This document shows positions 17,601 to 24,796 of a stretch of DNA of 64,000 nt, piece after piece (the first letter of the stretch is position 1; each line of letters starts with the position of its first letter). The notes under the pieces were generated by a model. It saw nothing but the letters and a program-made list of their open reading frames with translations. It did not search any database and had not been told where the DNA came from. The position numbers were made by a program, and so were the translations under genes. The stretch is from positions 311,499-375,498 of the forward strand of contig JANQNB010000018.1 of NCBI GenBank assembly GCA_028279755.1, read 5' to 3'. The DNA comes from Candidatus Nanoarchaeia archaeon. GTDB taxonomy: Archaea > Nanobdellota > Nanobdellia > Woesearchaeales > UBA525.

Positions 17601-18012
17601 GCTCACCGCGACCTTCACGCCTGACGCAGCATGCGAGGACCGCGTCTTCACCGGCAGCACGACTGTCGATGTTGCAGGACCGAACAGCGGCGGCGGAAGC
17701 GGCGGCGGTGGTAGCGGCGATGGTGTCGGTGGCAATACGGAAGAAGAACCGGAAGAGCAGCCGGAATCTGAGCCTGACGACAGCCAAGGCGGCAATACCG
17801 AAGAGACACAGGTCGGTACTGGCAGCGGCGGCAACACGCAGGAAGAAGATACTGGTGCGGGCACAGAAGCGCCTGAAGAACCGAGCGAGGAGAACCTCAT
17901 CACTGGCGCGGCTACTGGCGGCGGATTCTTCAGCGGCCTCACCTGGCTCTGGATCGCCCTTGGCCTCCTGGCACTGCTCTTGCTGCTCTGGCTCGTGCTG
18001 CGCAAGCGCTAG
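11647..18012 (+). CDS. Giant modular cell-surface protein (about 2,121 aa)
   Basis: Secreted and membrane-anchored. The start at 11647 follows GGGGGGATT and gives a clean signal peptide (MKKRVLAVLLIVLSL, cleavage near ALAS). Approximate order: beta-rich region to 220; coiled coil 230-288; beta module with VYGEAPVGA (290-370); an alpha/alpha-toroid domain with QNGDGGWPW and SYQQANGGFPES like prenyltransferase/terpene-cyclase repeats (375-675); a second module with VYGEAPIGA; a second coiled coil (815-905) and third module (to about 1008); mixed region; Ig-like domains with TPPSINF and EPPVVESV (about 1375-1520); a Cys/Asp/Glu/Tyr/Trp-rich insertion (about 1525-1848); a beta domain resuming; a Gly/Ser/Glu/Pro linker; TM helix WLWIALGLLALLLLLWLVL and RKR. 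Many N-glycosylation sequons. Possibly an S-layer or adhesin protein. Confidence 0.88.
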   Translation: MKKRVLAVLLIVLSLVMATNALASSIDFPSAVFVDQDFKLQQNSGSVDCDMPSGGGNYCLVAWTSPDGSDDGSFNENPANPDPAAADRWQKYTVVGTYTVTITECVAGNCSVNASDTDTVEVLDPATIDGEISAGYYFETQTDWLQVRGYAQANAQSARAVWQGDDGTRITQCAAVNQGNNPEFTHTWGSVSSTWTHQSYMLFINYFQGPGCVGLDSYPHYWVGDFDLLQIRAILNDLDALSAALNSTNATLQAQIDDLYSQVGNMSANLTAIEAQVDDLWDLVNLMNHGTINLEFINNEVTVYGEAPVGAAIADVEFYDSDGTLVHSFTVGVDVDSTYTLTEDTSAWDEIRYTVRVTFYDSSSVVISQAMKLHGLILAADQLVDTQNGDGGWPWTIPPGGSSPANIIGEVAVGLVGAYEKTGDAAYLAAIDDAYLFINNTNNSRSCSVYSFLVKASEATGDAKYATLAQNRWDARKAGYGDADAWAAAIVTGRTNQGYAATGLLGYDLDLCTYDALVLDSYFPGSGYDSDADSFAEAAYQWAYVNESFNVSDDTATWYILGINGLYDMFQRTGLHASEAASLRALLLSYQQANGGFPESSVYSDDYQGTAYVIRTLMEDGASDAVDAARDAADWLLSEQNSDGVWDYSGTEYPSINGMILYGVSLATEAETVSTVFEALFTNYINRTLHEEIAEVWDALGAHNHATILIDEYLTELWVYGEAPIGALSARIGFWDINDDSLDYNVSVNVSSWGINDNEYETLVQKADLDSVRYAVAAQFYNASLNASGLPPSGSYMQGYYVSLSWDGMYLAWLEDWLDTHEAWLINNTQWLNDLNTTVGNHSARLDQIEAEILAIQAELVLIQANITDLHATDLWLQTQIDDLVSRVDVLEAEVIALWEAIELLNHGDLDLVWDEGDDRLRAKIKFPLGATKARLMAYDADDELYDTYGIVFPEADNYKNVDWYGLLSWDPQVYTIKVKFMDDANDQVGRWVSHPFYGVYLFHVDLALYGDPEACADIDLPPEIYNELQDVLDEPDQDILWWAVEMIAGNNPGMTYGEMCDYAEHFLDEFFHDEYDGTVDEFIDELPLEYAEDIHTILRCLGYDDELHLNTLWNMCQQGDIDALERFTHGFNFVESKTFETFIQQNDFVRGITFGLNPKYDADYEVYLTMGWSNNPGGYDISQQLTSCEWMQRDQWNSRIRPVHYPPTWPGDTEGEGRYRVWLEAFPCTGDPTVPYYMSNRFNIRLDDLANPWPVFGLSTVAVTPDVDNFAEDVYWTNDPNVEMSAMLGEDVDWMEDLRCEIWNYVDDGQSQFYERWDFTGVDQTGCEGDIDLSAIPATHHSVPMYDIEVCAHPIVGQVECDLVTFGWDTTPPSINFIFPAAVDILSGVVTFAVDATDDGVMRYVNITLVNKTNANMTWPLGLANYSNVSGYWEIVVNTSQVPDGWYNISVVAVDYADNVAYGVLDPGIDNEPPVVESVMMSGYFGETFLIEALISDTPTTPHPDTGEPLGSVVAAEAEVWGYLCDNVVGEECHLDWCESYEDDPYWECGVFEHWDQDCLDSVALDCEQNWETYLYDSYDACYDDLRWACQSDYGSCETFCDGWGESLGFTTWEECINWCYDEHCEYIETGYWDECETFLTADSECVDQWESYCDSNWEADQFASYGDCVDFYEETECAYEDSVELCLEEYDTFCLENWWHEGYDSYEQCIDDACYEEYCSWFWNDDCSYTMECDVSSDQYDDECLDEAADYCGDDQWLIEEFESYLDCYYFYADDECFSEGEDVIDCIAREIADCEDGGWEGEYDSYEHCIEEETLDCYADYCSYNDDDGTNPELVCDGNCLADACPEEDRLYDPVETEIVALELTSGDSLLGTWSGELDSPAKGVHYHIDVYAVDAANNENTMENVEESAGEFFSDAGYTIEVNAPASVNRGANFNMDGSVTSTDGSTPAGNLNLAPWNVDLPLFGNLFAYTQSLGDSGEQVLTATFTPDAACEDRVFTGSTTVDVAGPNSGGGSGGGGSGDGVGGNTEEEPEEQPESEPDDSQGGNTEETQVGTGSGGNTQEEDTGAGTEAPEEPSEENLITGAATGGGFFSGLTWLWIALGLLALLLLLWLVLRKR

Positions 18013-18019
18013 AAACAAC

Positions 18020-18040
18020 TTTTACCTTTTTTTCTTTATT
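18020..18040 (+). terminator. T-rich tract after the giant surface gene
   Basis: A stretch of T runs (TTTTACC then T7) begins eight bases after the stop codon at 18012 and is a plausible archaeal terminator for this long transcript. It lies just before the convergent regulator's stop. Confidence 0.45.
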
Positions 18041-18064
18041 CTACATCCAGAACAAGTGAGAGCG

Positions 18065-18466
18065 CTATAATCCTAGCTTCTCATCGATGTCGCCAGCGAC
18101 GTCTCGCAAGCTCTTCAATGTCGCTTGCATGTCCTGCTCGAGCTTCTCCATCAATGATTCGAGTGTGTCGACCCGGAGCACGTACTTGGTCTTGTATTTC
18201 TCCACAAGCCCGGCGCTCATGAGCGTGTTCAGGTGATGCACGACCGTGCCACGCGTCAATCCTGTCATGCCTGCCAATTCGTCGCTCGACACGTCCCGTT
18301 TCTGCTTCGCGTTCTTGAGCAGCGTGACAAAGATGCGGAAACAGCTCCGGTCCTTATCGCGCGGATTGAACAGGCCGATCGAACCGCCCAGCCATTGCAG
18401 CTGCTCGTTCACAGTGGCGCGTCGCGGCACCGGCGCTTGCACAAAGGTGATCCGTCGGAATCGCAT
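18065..18466 (-). CDS. ArsR-like winged-helix transcription regulator
   Basis: 133 residues from the ATG at 18466, which lies 26-27 bp downstream of a perfect CTTTATATAG box (18488-18497), so leaderless. The winged helix is at about residues 40-110: FRIFVTLLKNAKQKRDVSSDELAGMTGLTRGTVVHHLNTLMSAGL shows the helix-turn-helix with the 'TGLTRGTVVHHLNTL' recognition helix and 'EKYKTKYVLR' as the wing. The C-terminal 30 residues form an amphipathic helix likely for dimerisation. Divergent from the 18568 membrane gene, which it may control (inference). Confidence 0.82.
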   Translation of the reverse strand: MRFRRITFVQAPVPRRATVNEQLQWLGGSIGLFNPRDKDRSCFRIFVTLLKNAKQKRDVSSDELAGMTGLTRGTVVHHLNTLMSAGLVEKYKTKYVLRVDTLESLMEKLEQDMQATLKSLRDVAGDIDEKLGL

Positions 18467-18487
18467 AGGAGGAGACAAGCAAGGAGG

Positions 18488-18497
18488 CTATATAAAG
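18488..18497 (-). promoter_or_regulatory. TATA box of the winged-helix regulator
   Basis: CTTTATATAG on the minus strand. It lies about 40 bp from the plus-strand TATA of the divergent membrane-protein gene, so regulator binding here could affect both. Confidence 0.6.
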
Positions 18498-18567
18498 CTT
18501 ATTGACCTGATCCCCATCGGCAGATAGTGTCATAATATTTAAATAGTCCTCATCGCGAAAAAGCACT

Positions 18568-19203
18568 GTGGTAGATCAAGGGCTGGTGCGGTACATCCGC
18601 GAGAGGAGAGGTGAGGGCTATCATGAAGACCACATACGAAAAGCGCTCCACGAACACGGGCACGACCAATCCACAGTGGACGATGCCTTCCATCATGTGC
18701 ACCGCCAGGAGCCAGTAAAGCCCATCCTGCCCATCCTCATCATCCTGCTTATCGGCCTCGGCGTCCTGCTCTTCTTCCTCTTCCGGCCAGATGGCACGGT
18801 CGAGCCGCTGCCAGTCATCAACGAAACGCCACAGCCAGGGCCGGCCAGTGGCAATGTCGTCGAGATCGCGGCGCAGCTGAAAGTGGACAGCGTGAACCAG
18901 ACGCCTGACGAGATCTACCTCTCGACCGTGCTGGCCTCGACAGCCCACGCCGGCAGCGTTGCAGACGGCATCCTCCTGTGCAGCATCAACGAGGAACTGA
19001 CATACAAGAACTACTGCCTGCAAGAGATGGCAGAGACGCGGCGCGATCCTGAATACTGCGAAGTCATCGGGAACGCAGGGCAGCGGGACGACTGCTATCT
19101 CGGCTTGATCCTGGCTGGCGAGGACCAATACTGCGGCCAGCTCCTCCTGGAGGAAAACCAACGCGTGTGCGAGATACTGCTCGGAGAACGATACGATGGA
19201 TAG
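18568..19203 (+). CDS. Single-pass membrane protein with N-terminal helical motif
   Basis: GTG start fixed by a TTTAAATA box at 18538-18545, 26.5 bp upstream, giving a leaderless GTG message. Residues 1-40 form a small helical unit (YIRERRGEGYHEDHIRKALHE) of the kind that repeats at the cytoplasmic end of many DPANN/CPR membrane proteins. A TM helix (PILPILIILLIGLGVLLFFLF, about 52-72) is followed by an extracellular region with five Cys, spaced like C-x7-C ... C ... C. The last eight bases overlap the start of the Kef-type antiporter gene, so the two are translationally coupled and may act together. Confidence 0.78.
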   Translation: MVDQGLVRYIRERRGEGYHEDHIRKALHEHGHDQSTVDDAFHHVHRQEPVKPILPILIILLIGLGVLLFFLFRPDGTVEPLPVINETPQPGPASGNVVEIAAQLKVDSVNQTPDEIYLSTVLASTAHAGSVADGILLCSINEELTYKNYCLQEMAETRRDPEYCEVIGNAGQRDDCYLGLILAGEDQYCGQLLLEENQRVCEILLGERYDG

Positions 19204-20896
19204 CTTACTTGTCGACATCGGCATCATCATCGTCGTGGCCACGATCGGCGGCTATCTTGCCAAGCTGTCGAAGCAGCCATTGATCCCTGCCTACATCCTC
19301 ATGGGTGTGCTCCTCGGTCCAGTACTCGGCCTGATCCGCGACCCCGAGAACATGCTCCTCCTGAGCGAGATAGGCATCGCATTCTTGCTGTTCATCGTCG
19401 GCCTCGAACTCGACCTGCGCAAATTGCGCGACGTCGGCGATGTCGCGACCTTCGGCGGCTTCCTGCAGGTAGCGATGATGTTCGGGCTCGGCTGGGGTGC
19501 GGCAAAACTCCTGGGTTTCTGCAACCTGACAGCGATCTATCTTGGCATCATCGTCTCGTTCAGCAGCACGATGGTCGTGATCAAGATGCTCAGCGACAAG
19601 TACGAGCTTGACACGCTGCACGGCAGAATCATCATCGGCGTGCTCCTGCTCCAGGACATCGTCGCCATCCTGGCATTGAGCATGCTCCACACCGCAGACA
19701 GCGGCGCGGTCACGAGCATCCTCCTCAACCTGCTCATCGGCGGTGCGATCATCGTCGCCAGCTTCCTCCTCGGCAAGTTCCTCTTCCCGCCCCTGTTCCG
19801 GCACGCAGCGAAAAGCCTGGAGCTGCTCTTCCTGCTCGCAGTGAGTGTGTGCTTCTTCTTCGCATTGTTATTCACGCTCTTCGGCTTCTCCATCGCAGTC
19901 GGCGCCTTCATCGCCGGCGTCATCCTGGCGAACCTGCCGTACAACATCGAGATCATCAGCCGCGTGAAACCATTGCGCGACTTCTTCACCGTGCTCTTCT
20001 TCGCCAGCATCGGCCTCCAGCTCACCTTCACTGACATCGCTTCGACGATACCGGCGTTCATTGTCCTTCTCGTCCTCACCGTCCTTGTCAGTCCGCTCCT
20101 CACAATCGTGGTGTGCAGCCTGTTCGGCTATAAGCGCCGCACGTCATTCCTGACAGGGATGACCCTGAGTCAGATCAGCGAGTTCGCCCTCATCGTCGCG
20201 CTCGCAGGACTCACCTTGGGCCACATCTCGCAGGGCATCTTCAGCCTCATTCTGGAGGTGACCATCATTTCGATCATCGTCAGCGCCTATCTCATCAAGT
20301 TCGAGGACAAGATCTACAGCAAGCTCGGCAAGTACTTCCTCGTGTTCGAACGCTTCAGCAAAGTCAATAAGGAACTCGAGAACATGAGCGACGAGAGCAC
20401 GCACGACGTGGTCCAGATCGGCTACGACCGCACCGGCTACAGCATCTTCCGCACTTTGAGAAAGATGCGGAAGGACTTTGTTCTCGTCGACTTCGATCCT
20501 GACGTGATCCGCCACCTGCTCGAACGGAACATCCCCTGCATCTACGGGGACATCGGCGACCCGGACGTGCTGGACAAGCTCAAGCTGCAGCAGGTCAAGC
20601 TCGTCGTCAGCACGATCCCGAACTTCCACGAGAATCTCATGCTGCTCAAGACGATGAAGAAGAAGCACAGCCACGCGCAGGTCATCGTCACAAGCTACCA
20701 GGCGGAAGACGCGCTCGCGCTCTATGAAGAAGGCGCTGATTACGTCATCGTCCCCCACTTCCTCGGCGGCGAGCATGTCAGCTACATGCTCGAGGACATC
20801 AGCACCAACCTCGACAAACTCATCACGGCAAAGCTCCAGCACATCAAGGAACTCAAAACCAGGGAAGAGCTGCGTCCGAAGAAGCGCAAGAAGTGA
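19196..20896 (+). CDS. Kef-type/CPA2 monovalent cation:proton antiporter with TrkA-N domain
   Basis: 566 residues. Twelve or so hydrophobic helices occupy residues 5-365: GYLAKLSKQPLIPAYILMG, FLLFIVGLELDLRKL (the conserved LEL of CPA2), and GAFIAGVILANLPY are typical of the family. A cytosolic RCK/TrkA-N nucleotide-binding domain follows at about 395-520 (VVQIGYDRTGYSIF, LVDFDPDVIRHL, YGDIGDPDVL). The glycine motif reads GYDRTG rather than the usual GxGxxG, so the first glycine step is altered, as in many CPA2 proteins. Expected to exchange K+ or Na+ for H+ under nucleotide control. Stop codons of this gene and of the convergent 20897 gene abut with no gap. Confidence 0.9.
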   Translation: MDSLLVDIGIIIVVATIGGYLAKLSKQPLIPAYILMGVLLGPVLGLIRDPENMLLLSEIGIAFLLFIVGLELDLRKLRDVGDVATFGGFLQVAMMFGLGWGAAKLLGFCNLTAIYLGIIVSFSSTMVVIKMLSDKYELDTLHGRIIIGVLLLQDIVAILALSMLHTADSGAVTSILLNLLIGGAIIVASFLLGKFLFPPLFRHAAKSLELLFLLAVSVCFFFALLFTLFGFSIAVGAFIAGVILANLPYNIEIISRVKPLRDFFTVLFFASIGLQLTFTDIASTIPAFIVLLVLTVLVSPLLTIVVCSLFGYKRRTSFLTGMTLSQISEFALIVALAGLTLGHISQGIFSLILEVTIISIIVSAYLIKFEDKIYSKLGKYFLVFERFSKVNKELENMSDESTHDVVQIGYDRTGYSIFRTLRKMRKDFVLVDFDPDVIRHLLERNIPCIYGDIGDPDVLDKLKLQQVKLVVSTIPNFHENLMLLKTMKKKHSHAQVIVTSYQAEDALALYEEGADYVIVPHFLGGEHVSYMLEDISTNLDKLITAKLQHIKELKTREELRPKKRKK

Positions 20897-21835
20897 TCAG
20901 TGTCCGTTCAAGAGAAGATCTTCTGTCACGTCATCGTCAGCGTCTATCGCTAATCCTGCGAGGTCGGTGAACAGCCAACGTACATGTTCGCCGCGAGCCT
21001 GCGCTTCATTCCTCAAGAACACCTTCTCAAAGGCTCTTTCTGTGAATGGCACGTCAATCTTCTTCGTCAGGATGAAGGCGGCATACGCAAGCACACCTCT
21101 TGTCGCGAGGTTCGGCACAAAGCTTGCTTGTTCATCTGCACTGAAAAACTCACCCATGAGGCTAGCGAACTGACGAACGCGATCGAAACGCCGCTTCTCG
21201 TCAAGTCTATACATGTCAGCCTCGAGGAAACTTGTTGTTGCGTCTCCACGGAATGCGTAGATCAGGTTCGCGAAGGCAGCGGCAGCGTTCAGACGGATGC
21301 TGTGCGGTCGAGTGAAGATGATATGTCCGTTCGAGTACTTGCTTTCTGTGCCGTCAGGCATCTTGAATGTGTACGATCGCTTCTTGAAACGAGGATCAAT
21401 AACGTCGCGATTGACAGTCGTGAATGTCATTGCAGCAGTTTCCAGCTGCTCATACGCCTCGAGCACTGCCTTCAGCTCTTCCACGCTCGGATTGATATCG
21501 CACAGCATGATCGCTGCGCTCTTTCCAGGGGCCAAGCCGCTCGCGATCACCTGCTCCAGCCCTGCGACCATATTCCTGCCAAGCGGAGAATATTGCGGTG
21601 TAACGACGTGATAGGCATCCTCAAAATCAAGGACCAAGTTGTTCAGTGCGGCCTCACCTACGACATATACCGGACCAAAGCCTGCTGCTTGCGCCTTTGG
21701 TATGAGATGCGGGAGGAAATCCCTGCCTTTGAGTTCATGACCAATGTGATGCGCTCCTGGCAGCAAGTCGCGTTCCCTGTCGCGGTAGTTTGCATCCTTG
21801 TCCCTGCCTGCTGAGAAGATTATTGGTATACTCAT
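20897..21835 (-). CDS. Possible nucleotidyltransferase-fold protein (312 aa)
   Basis: I do not firmly recognise it. The start IIFSAGRDKDANYRD, the alternating strand/helix pattern (GFGPVYVVGEAALNNLVLDF, SPLGRNMVAGLEQVIAS, KSAAIMLCDINPSVEELKAV) and the segment AAMTFTTVNRDVIDPRFKKRSY resemble sugar-nucleotide transferase (GT-A/NTP_transferase) folds such as MobA- or GlmU-like enzymes: 'LCDINP' would hold the metal Asp and 'LGRNMVAGLEQ' the base-binding part. The C-terminal third is helical. A CTTATAAATC box 27 bp upstream of the ATG gives a leaderless start, divergent from the CRM-protein promoter. Confidence 0.55.
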   Translation of the reverse strand: MSIPIIFSAGRDKDANYRDRERDLLPGAHHIGHELKGRDFLPHLIPKAQAAGFGPVYVVGEAALNNLVLDFEDAYHVVTPQYSPLGRNMVAGLEQVIASGLAPGKSAAIMLCDINPSVEELKAVLEAYEQLETAAMTFTTVNRDVIDPRFKKRSYTFKMPDGTESKYSNGHIIFTRPHSIRLNAAAAFANLIYAFRGDATTSFLEADMYRLDEKRRFDRVRQFASLMGEFFSADEQASFVPNLATRGVLAYAAFILTKKIDVPFTERAFEKVFLRNEAQARGEHVRWLFTDLAGLAIDADDDVTEDLLLNGH

Positions 21836-21920
21836 ATCTGACGAGAAACGCGATGTGATTTATAAGCATTCTCAGTAATTGACTACTGTGCAATGGTGTT
21901 TAGTGATGATTTCTCCACAG

Positions 21921-21930
21921 CTTTATAAAG
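21921..21930 (+). promoter_or_regulatory. TATA box of the CRM/YhbY gene
   Basis: CTTTATAAAG, near-palindromic, centred about 28 bp before the ATG at 21955. Confidence 0.55.
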
Positions 21931-21954
21931 GCCTGGGCTTCTCTGCAGTCCATC

Positions 21955-22227
21955 ATGCAATCCCGTTCCACACGCACAAGACGGCTTAGGCTGGAAGCCA
22001 AGGCCCTGCAACCAGTGCTCAGCATCGGCAAGAATGGCATTACACAAGGCATTATCGCACAGCTCGCCGACGAGCTCGAGCGCAAGCAACTCGTGAAGAT
22101 CAGGTTCCTGCGCAGCTTTCTCGAGGGCAGGGATAAGAAAGAAGCTGCTGCAGAGCTCGCCAGCTTCACGAAAAGCCAGGTTGTAGAGCTTGTCGGCCAT
22201 GTCCTCGTGCTCTATCGAGCAGGCTGA
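21955..22227 (+). CDS. yhbY: CRM/YhbY-domain RNA-binding protein
   Basis: Single CRM domain of 90 residues with the diagnostic LQPVLSIGKNGITQGIIAQL (the GxxG RNA-binding loop) at residues 19-37 and a LVKIRFL strand after it. CRM proteins associate with pre-ribosomes or group II introns; in prokaryotes a 50S-assembly role is the usual suggestion. An Arg-rich N-terminus (RSTRTRRLR) adds RNA affinity. Leaderless from the TATA at 21921. Hairpin repeat copy 3 follows its stop. Confidence 0.9.
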   Translation: MQSRSTRTRRLRLEAKALQPVLSIGKNGITQGIIAQLADELERKQLVKIRFLRSFLEGRDKKEAAAELASFTKSQVVELVGHVLVLYRAG

Positions 22228-22263
22228 GTGGTACTGTGGCAGTATCGCTGCGGCTATTTGTTC

Positions 22264-22376
22264 TGCAGCACTGCGGCTTCTTACTCGCGCTTCGCGCGAG
22301 CACGTTCGAGCACGAGCGGAGCCTCATGACCTGCGGTCATCGCTCGTGCTCGGAGTTGTGCCAAGGCAGTGCTGCA
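22264..22376 (-). repeat. CTT-bulge hairpin repeat, copy 3 (branched form)
   Basis: Outer stem of 11 bp perfect pairs (22264-22274 with 22366-22376), unpaired AAG at 22363-22365, and a short GGC/GCC inner step. Instead of a simple loop it carries two further hairpins: 22284-22290 with 22294-22300 (CTCGCGC/GCGCGAG) and a 12-bp perfect stem 22307-22318 with 22341-22352 capped by ATGACC-TGC-GGTCAT. The internal TTCTTACT matches the CTCTTACT of copy 1. Thus the family core with a large structured insertion. It follows the stop of the CRM gene by 36 bases. Confidence 0.72.
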
Positions 22377-22402
22377 CCCAGACAGGCGCTCCTGAAGAAA
22401 CA

Positions 22403-22410
22403 TTTATAAA
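22403..22410 (+). promoter_or_regulatory. TATA box of the three-gene unknown operon
   Basis: TTTATAAA predicts transcription from about 22433, giving a roughly 30-base leader that contains GAAGGAG and a seven-codon-frame mini-ORF at 22441-22461. Confidence 0.55.
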
Positions 22411-22440
22411 GGATTCTTCCTGGGATCATCCTTGAAGGAG

Positions 22441-22461
22441 ATGGCAGTCTCTTTCCGGTGA
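22441..22461 (+). promoter_or_regulatory. Possible six-residue leader ORF before the operon
   Basis: ATG GCA GTC TCT TTC CGG TGA directly follows GAAGGAG; its stop overlaps the GTG at 22458, an alternative start of the main gene. Such an overlap could couple or dampen translation of the operon. It may be chance. Confidence 0.25.
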
Positions 22462-22466
22462 CAGCG

Positions 22467-24134
22467 ATGGGAGCATACATAGAAGCGGAGAGCAAGGTCC
22501 AGAAGAGCATGTTCGGCTTGTGGGGCAAGCTCCTGTGCAAATACGGCTTTATTCTCAAAGAGGATGCGAAAGGCAATAAGCTCAGATCGAACTATAAATG
22601 GGACTTTGGCCAGCAGATATGGGTGCCCAAGGATCCGAAAGGCGACTACGACCCTGAGCACGCGATGATGGAATATGCAGAAGAAGTATTGCTCTCAGGC
22701 CCGTACCAAACGCTGACCGGCGACTACGTACCGACCGGGTATCCTGTCCCACTCAAACGCTACCGGATCGTCTACGAGACCATGAACCTCTCGATCGAAT
22801 CCATCTACTTCTGGATCATCGACCATTTCCGCTACGACCAAGGCTTCTCGCGCGCGCACAAGATCAAGGACGTGTTCACCGCGACAGAGAACAGCGCGTT
22901 CTTCGGCACGAGCCAGCAACGCCTGGGCATCCAGCAGGACCGGGCGCAGCAATACCTGGCGACGATCGGCAAGATGGTGAAAGACCTGTTCCAGCTCGTA
23001 AGAGAGCTGCGCATCATCGACGAGAAACTCCACCCGCGTGGCGATTGGAAAACCAGCAAGACCGCAGACGTCACGCTCAAAGGCGAATACGTCGACCTCG
23101 TGGAGAACCGTGGCGGCCAGACAAGTCCTGCGAGCGTCTACGGCCTTGCGCAACAGCTCGGCTACGCCACACTGCCGGACCTCTTCTTCAACACCCACAT
23201 CACCGACCTGAAGAAGGTCGACTCAGAGATCGACAAGCTCGACTTCAACACCACGCTGAAGAACGTGCTCAAGAGAAAGATCTACCAATTCATCAACTGG
23301 AAGCTCAAGACAGACCACGAACTTGATTCACGACGCACGTTCACCCTCAAATACCTGCGCCAGCACTGGGACGTCATCGAGATGTACATGAGCTGGGTCA
23401 AGCCCTACCTGCGCCACGTCGCACGGCTGCAGATGAACGACGAGCGCCTGGACAGCATCGAGATGATCAGCGCATTCGAACAGAGCTATGTCGAAACTGA
23501 GGTCCTGTTCGCAAAACCGGATGTCCGCTCCCCATCGAAACGCAAGACCATGGAAGTCTGCCTGATCACCATGAACTTCCGCACGAGGCCGCAGATGAAC
23601 TATGTCCAGGACGGCTACCAGAAAGGACCGATCCACGTCGGGCAGGCTGACATCTACTGGCGCGCCTACATGTGGAAACAGCATCACATCGACGCGTACA
23701 TCCGTTACCGGAAAGCCGAAGACCTGTACATGCTCGGCGTCGTCGACAAGAGCGTCAAGGCGGCGATGGAAGCCCTCGGCGAGGAACTCGAGAAATACCT
23801 TGCAGAAGCAGGCGAGCCGAAATACAAGGACAAGGTCGAGGAACAGAAGAAGCGCGAAGAAGAAGCGAAGAAGAAACAGAAAGGGCCAGGCCTGTTCAGC
23901 GGACTCTTCGAACCGTTCACCGCGCTCGGCTCGGGCATCGGCGAAGCCGTGGGTCTGAGCGGCGGCGGAGCATCGTTCGCCCTGAAGTCCGGCAAGAAGA
24001 AAAGCCCGCCGGGCTTCCCCAAAAGCCTGGGCGAGGACGGCAAGCTGAACAAGGCAAGCGGGAATCTCAACAAGCAGATGTATCAGGGAATGAAGAACTT
24101 CAAGAAAGGCTACGGCATGATCAGCTGGGGCTAG
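22467..24134 (+). CDS. Unknown protein (555 aa), first gene of a three-gene operon
   Basis: No family recognised. Mostly helical, soluble, with aromatic-rich segments (NLSIESIYFWIIDHFRYDQG near residue 115) and a conserved-looking acidic/helical middle (QQYLATIGKMVKDLFQLVRE). The last 100 residues contain a Lys/Glu coiled coil (KDKVEEQKKREEEAKKKQKG), a Gly-rich hydrophobic patch (LFSGLFEPFTALGSGIGEAV) and a basic tail. The start could also be the GTG at 22458, three codons upstream. Twelve bases separate its stop from the coiled-coil gene. No nuclease, ATPase or protease motif is visible. Confidence 0.72.
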   Translation: MGAYIEAESKVQKSMFGLWGKLLCKYGFILKEDAKGNKLRSNYKWDFGQQIWVPKDPKGDYDPEHAMMEYAEEVLLSGPYQTLTGDYVPTGYPVPLKRYRIVYETMNLSIESIYFWIIDHFRYDQGFSRAHKIKDVFTATENSAFFGTSQQRLGIQQDRAQQYLATIGKMVKDLFQLVRELRIIDEKLHPRGDWKTSKTADVTLKGEYVDLVENRGGQTSPASVYGLAQQLGYATLPDLFFNTHITDLKKVDSEIDKLDFNTTLKNVLKRKIYQFINWKLKTDHELDSRRTFTLKYLRQHWDVIEMYMSWVKPYLRHVARLQMNDERLDSIEMISAFEQSYVETEVLFAKPDVRSPSKRKTMEVCLITMNFRTRPQMNYVQDGYQKGPIHVGQADIYWRAYMWKQHHIDAYIRYRKAEDLYMLGVVDKSVKAAMEALGEELEKYLAEAGEPKYKDKVEEQKKREEEAKKKQKGPGLFSGLFEPFTALGSGIGEAVGLSGGGASFALKSGKKKSPPGFPKSLGEDGKLNKASGNLNKQMYQGMKNFKKGYGMISWG

Positions 24135-24146
24135 TTTTTCTGGACA

Positions 24147-24794
24147 ATGGCGGATCTCAGTGGAGGTATCGATAAGCTCCCGCCCCGGGAGCGGCTCAAG
24201 CGCGTGCGCGAGATGGAAGCAGAAAAGCGCAAGCTGCTCGAGGAGGAAGTCCTCAAGAAGAAGAAAGAGCTCGAGCAGCTCGAGAAAGAGACCAAGGAAG
24301 ATATCCAGGAAGCAGAAGCCCTCGAAGAGGAAACCCTGAAAGAGATCACCCGGGAAAGCGCAGAAGAAGAACTGGAAGAACGGCTCAAGCATTTCCGCAA
24401 AAGCCAAAACTTTGTCCCCGAGGGCGGGGTCGAAGCTGCAGAACCGGCAGGCTTCGGCCAGGTCGCCGAGCCTGGCGTCATGTATCAGAGCGAAGCGTTG
24501 CAGCGCGCGCAGGAGAACATCGACTACCTACTCCACGGCACGCCCAGCAGCGAGCGACGACAGGAAGTCGAGCGCGAACTGTACAGCAATATCCGCGATG
24601 CAGCCGATACCTTCCAGCCGGAAGAAAGCTACGCCTTCAACAAGATCCAGGACGAGATGCACGAACTCAAGATGCGCGGGAGCGCGCAACGGCAAGATCA
24701 GATCGAGCACGCATACATGCAACGCATCGATAACGTTTTAAACAGCATTATCGACTACAAACAACAGGACGAAGAGAAGCGAAAGCGTGGATAA
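24147..24794 (+). CDS. Coiled-coil protein (215 aa), second gene of the operon
   Basis: After a short basic N-terminus (GGIDKLPPRERLKRVREMEA) comes a long uninterrupted Glu/Lys coiled coil (about residues 20-90). The C-terminal half is a separate helical domain (LQRAQENIDYLLHG, ESYAFNKIQDEMHELKMRG). Coiled coils of this kind often scaffold or dimerise partners; here the likely partners are the products of the flanking genes, from which it is separated by 12 and 2 bases. Unknown function. Confidence 0.72.
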   Translation: MADLSGGIDKLPPRERLKRVREMEAEKRKLLEEEVLKKKKELEQLEKETKEDIQEAEALEEETLKEITRESAEEELEERLKHFRKSQNFVPEGGVEAAEPAGFGQVAEPGVMYQSEALQRAQENIDYLLHGTPSSERRQEVERELYSNIRDAADTFQPEESYAFNKIQDEMHELKMRGSAQRQDQIEHAYMQRIDNVLNSIIDYKQQDEEKRKRG

Positions 24795-24796
24795 CA

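Noticed and set aside
23328..24407. A 359-residue minus-strand ORF in the three-gene operon
   Set aside because: Antisense to Lys/Glu codons, which gives Phe/Leu-rich nonsense; no promoter or ribosome-binding site.
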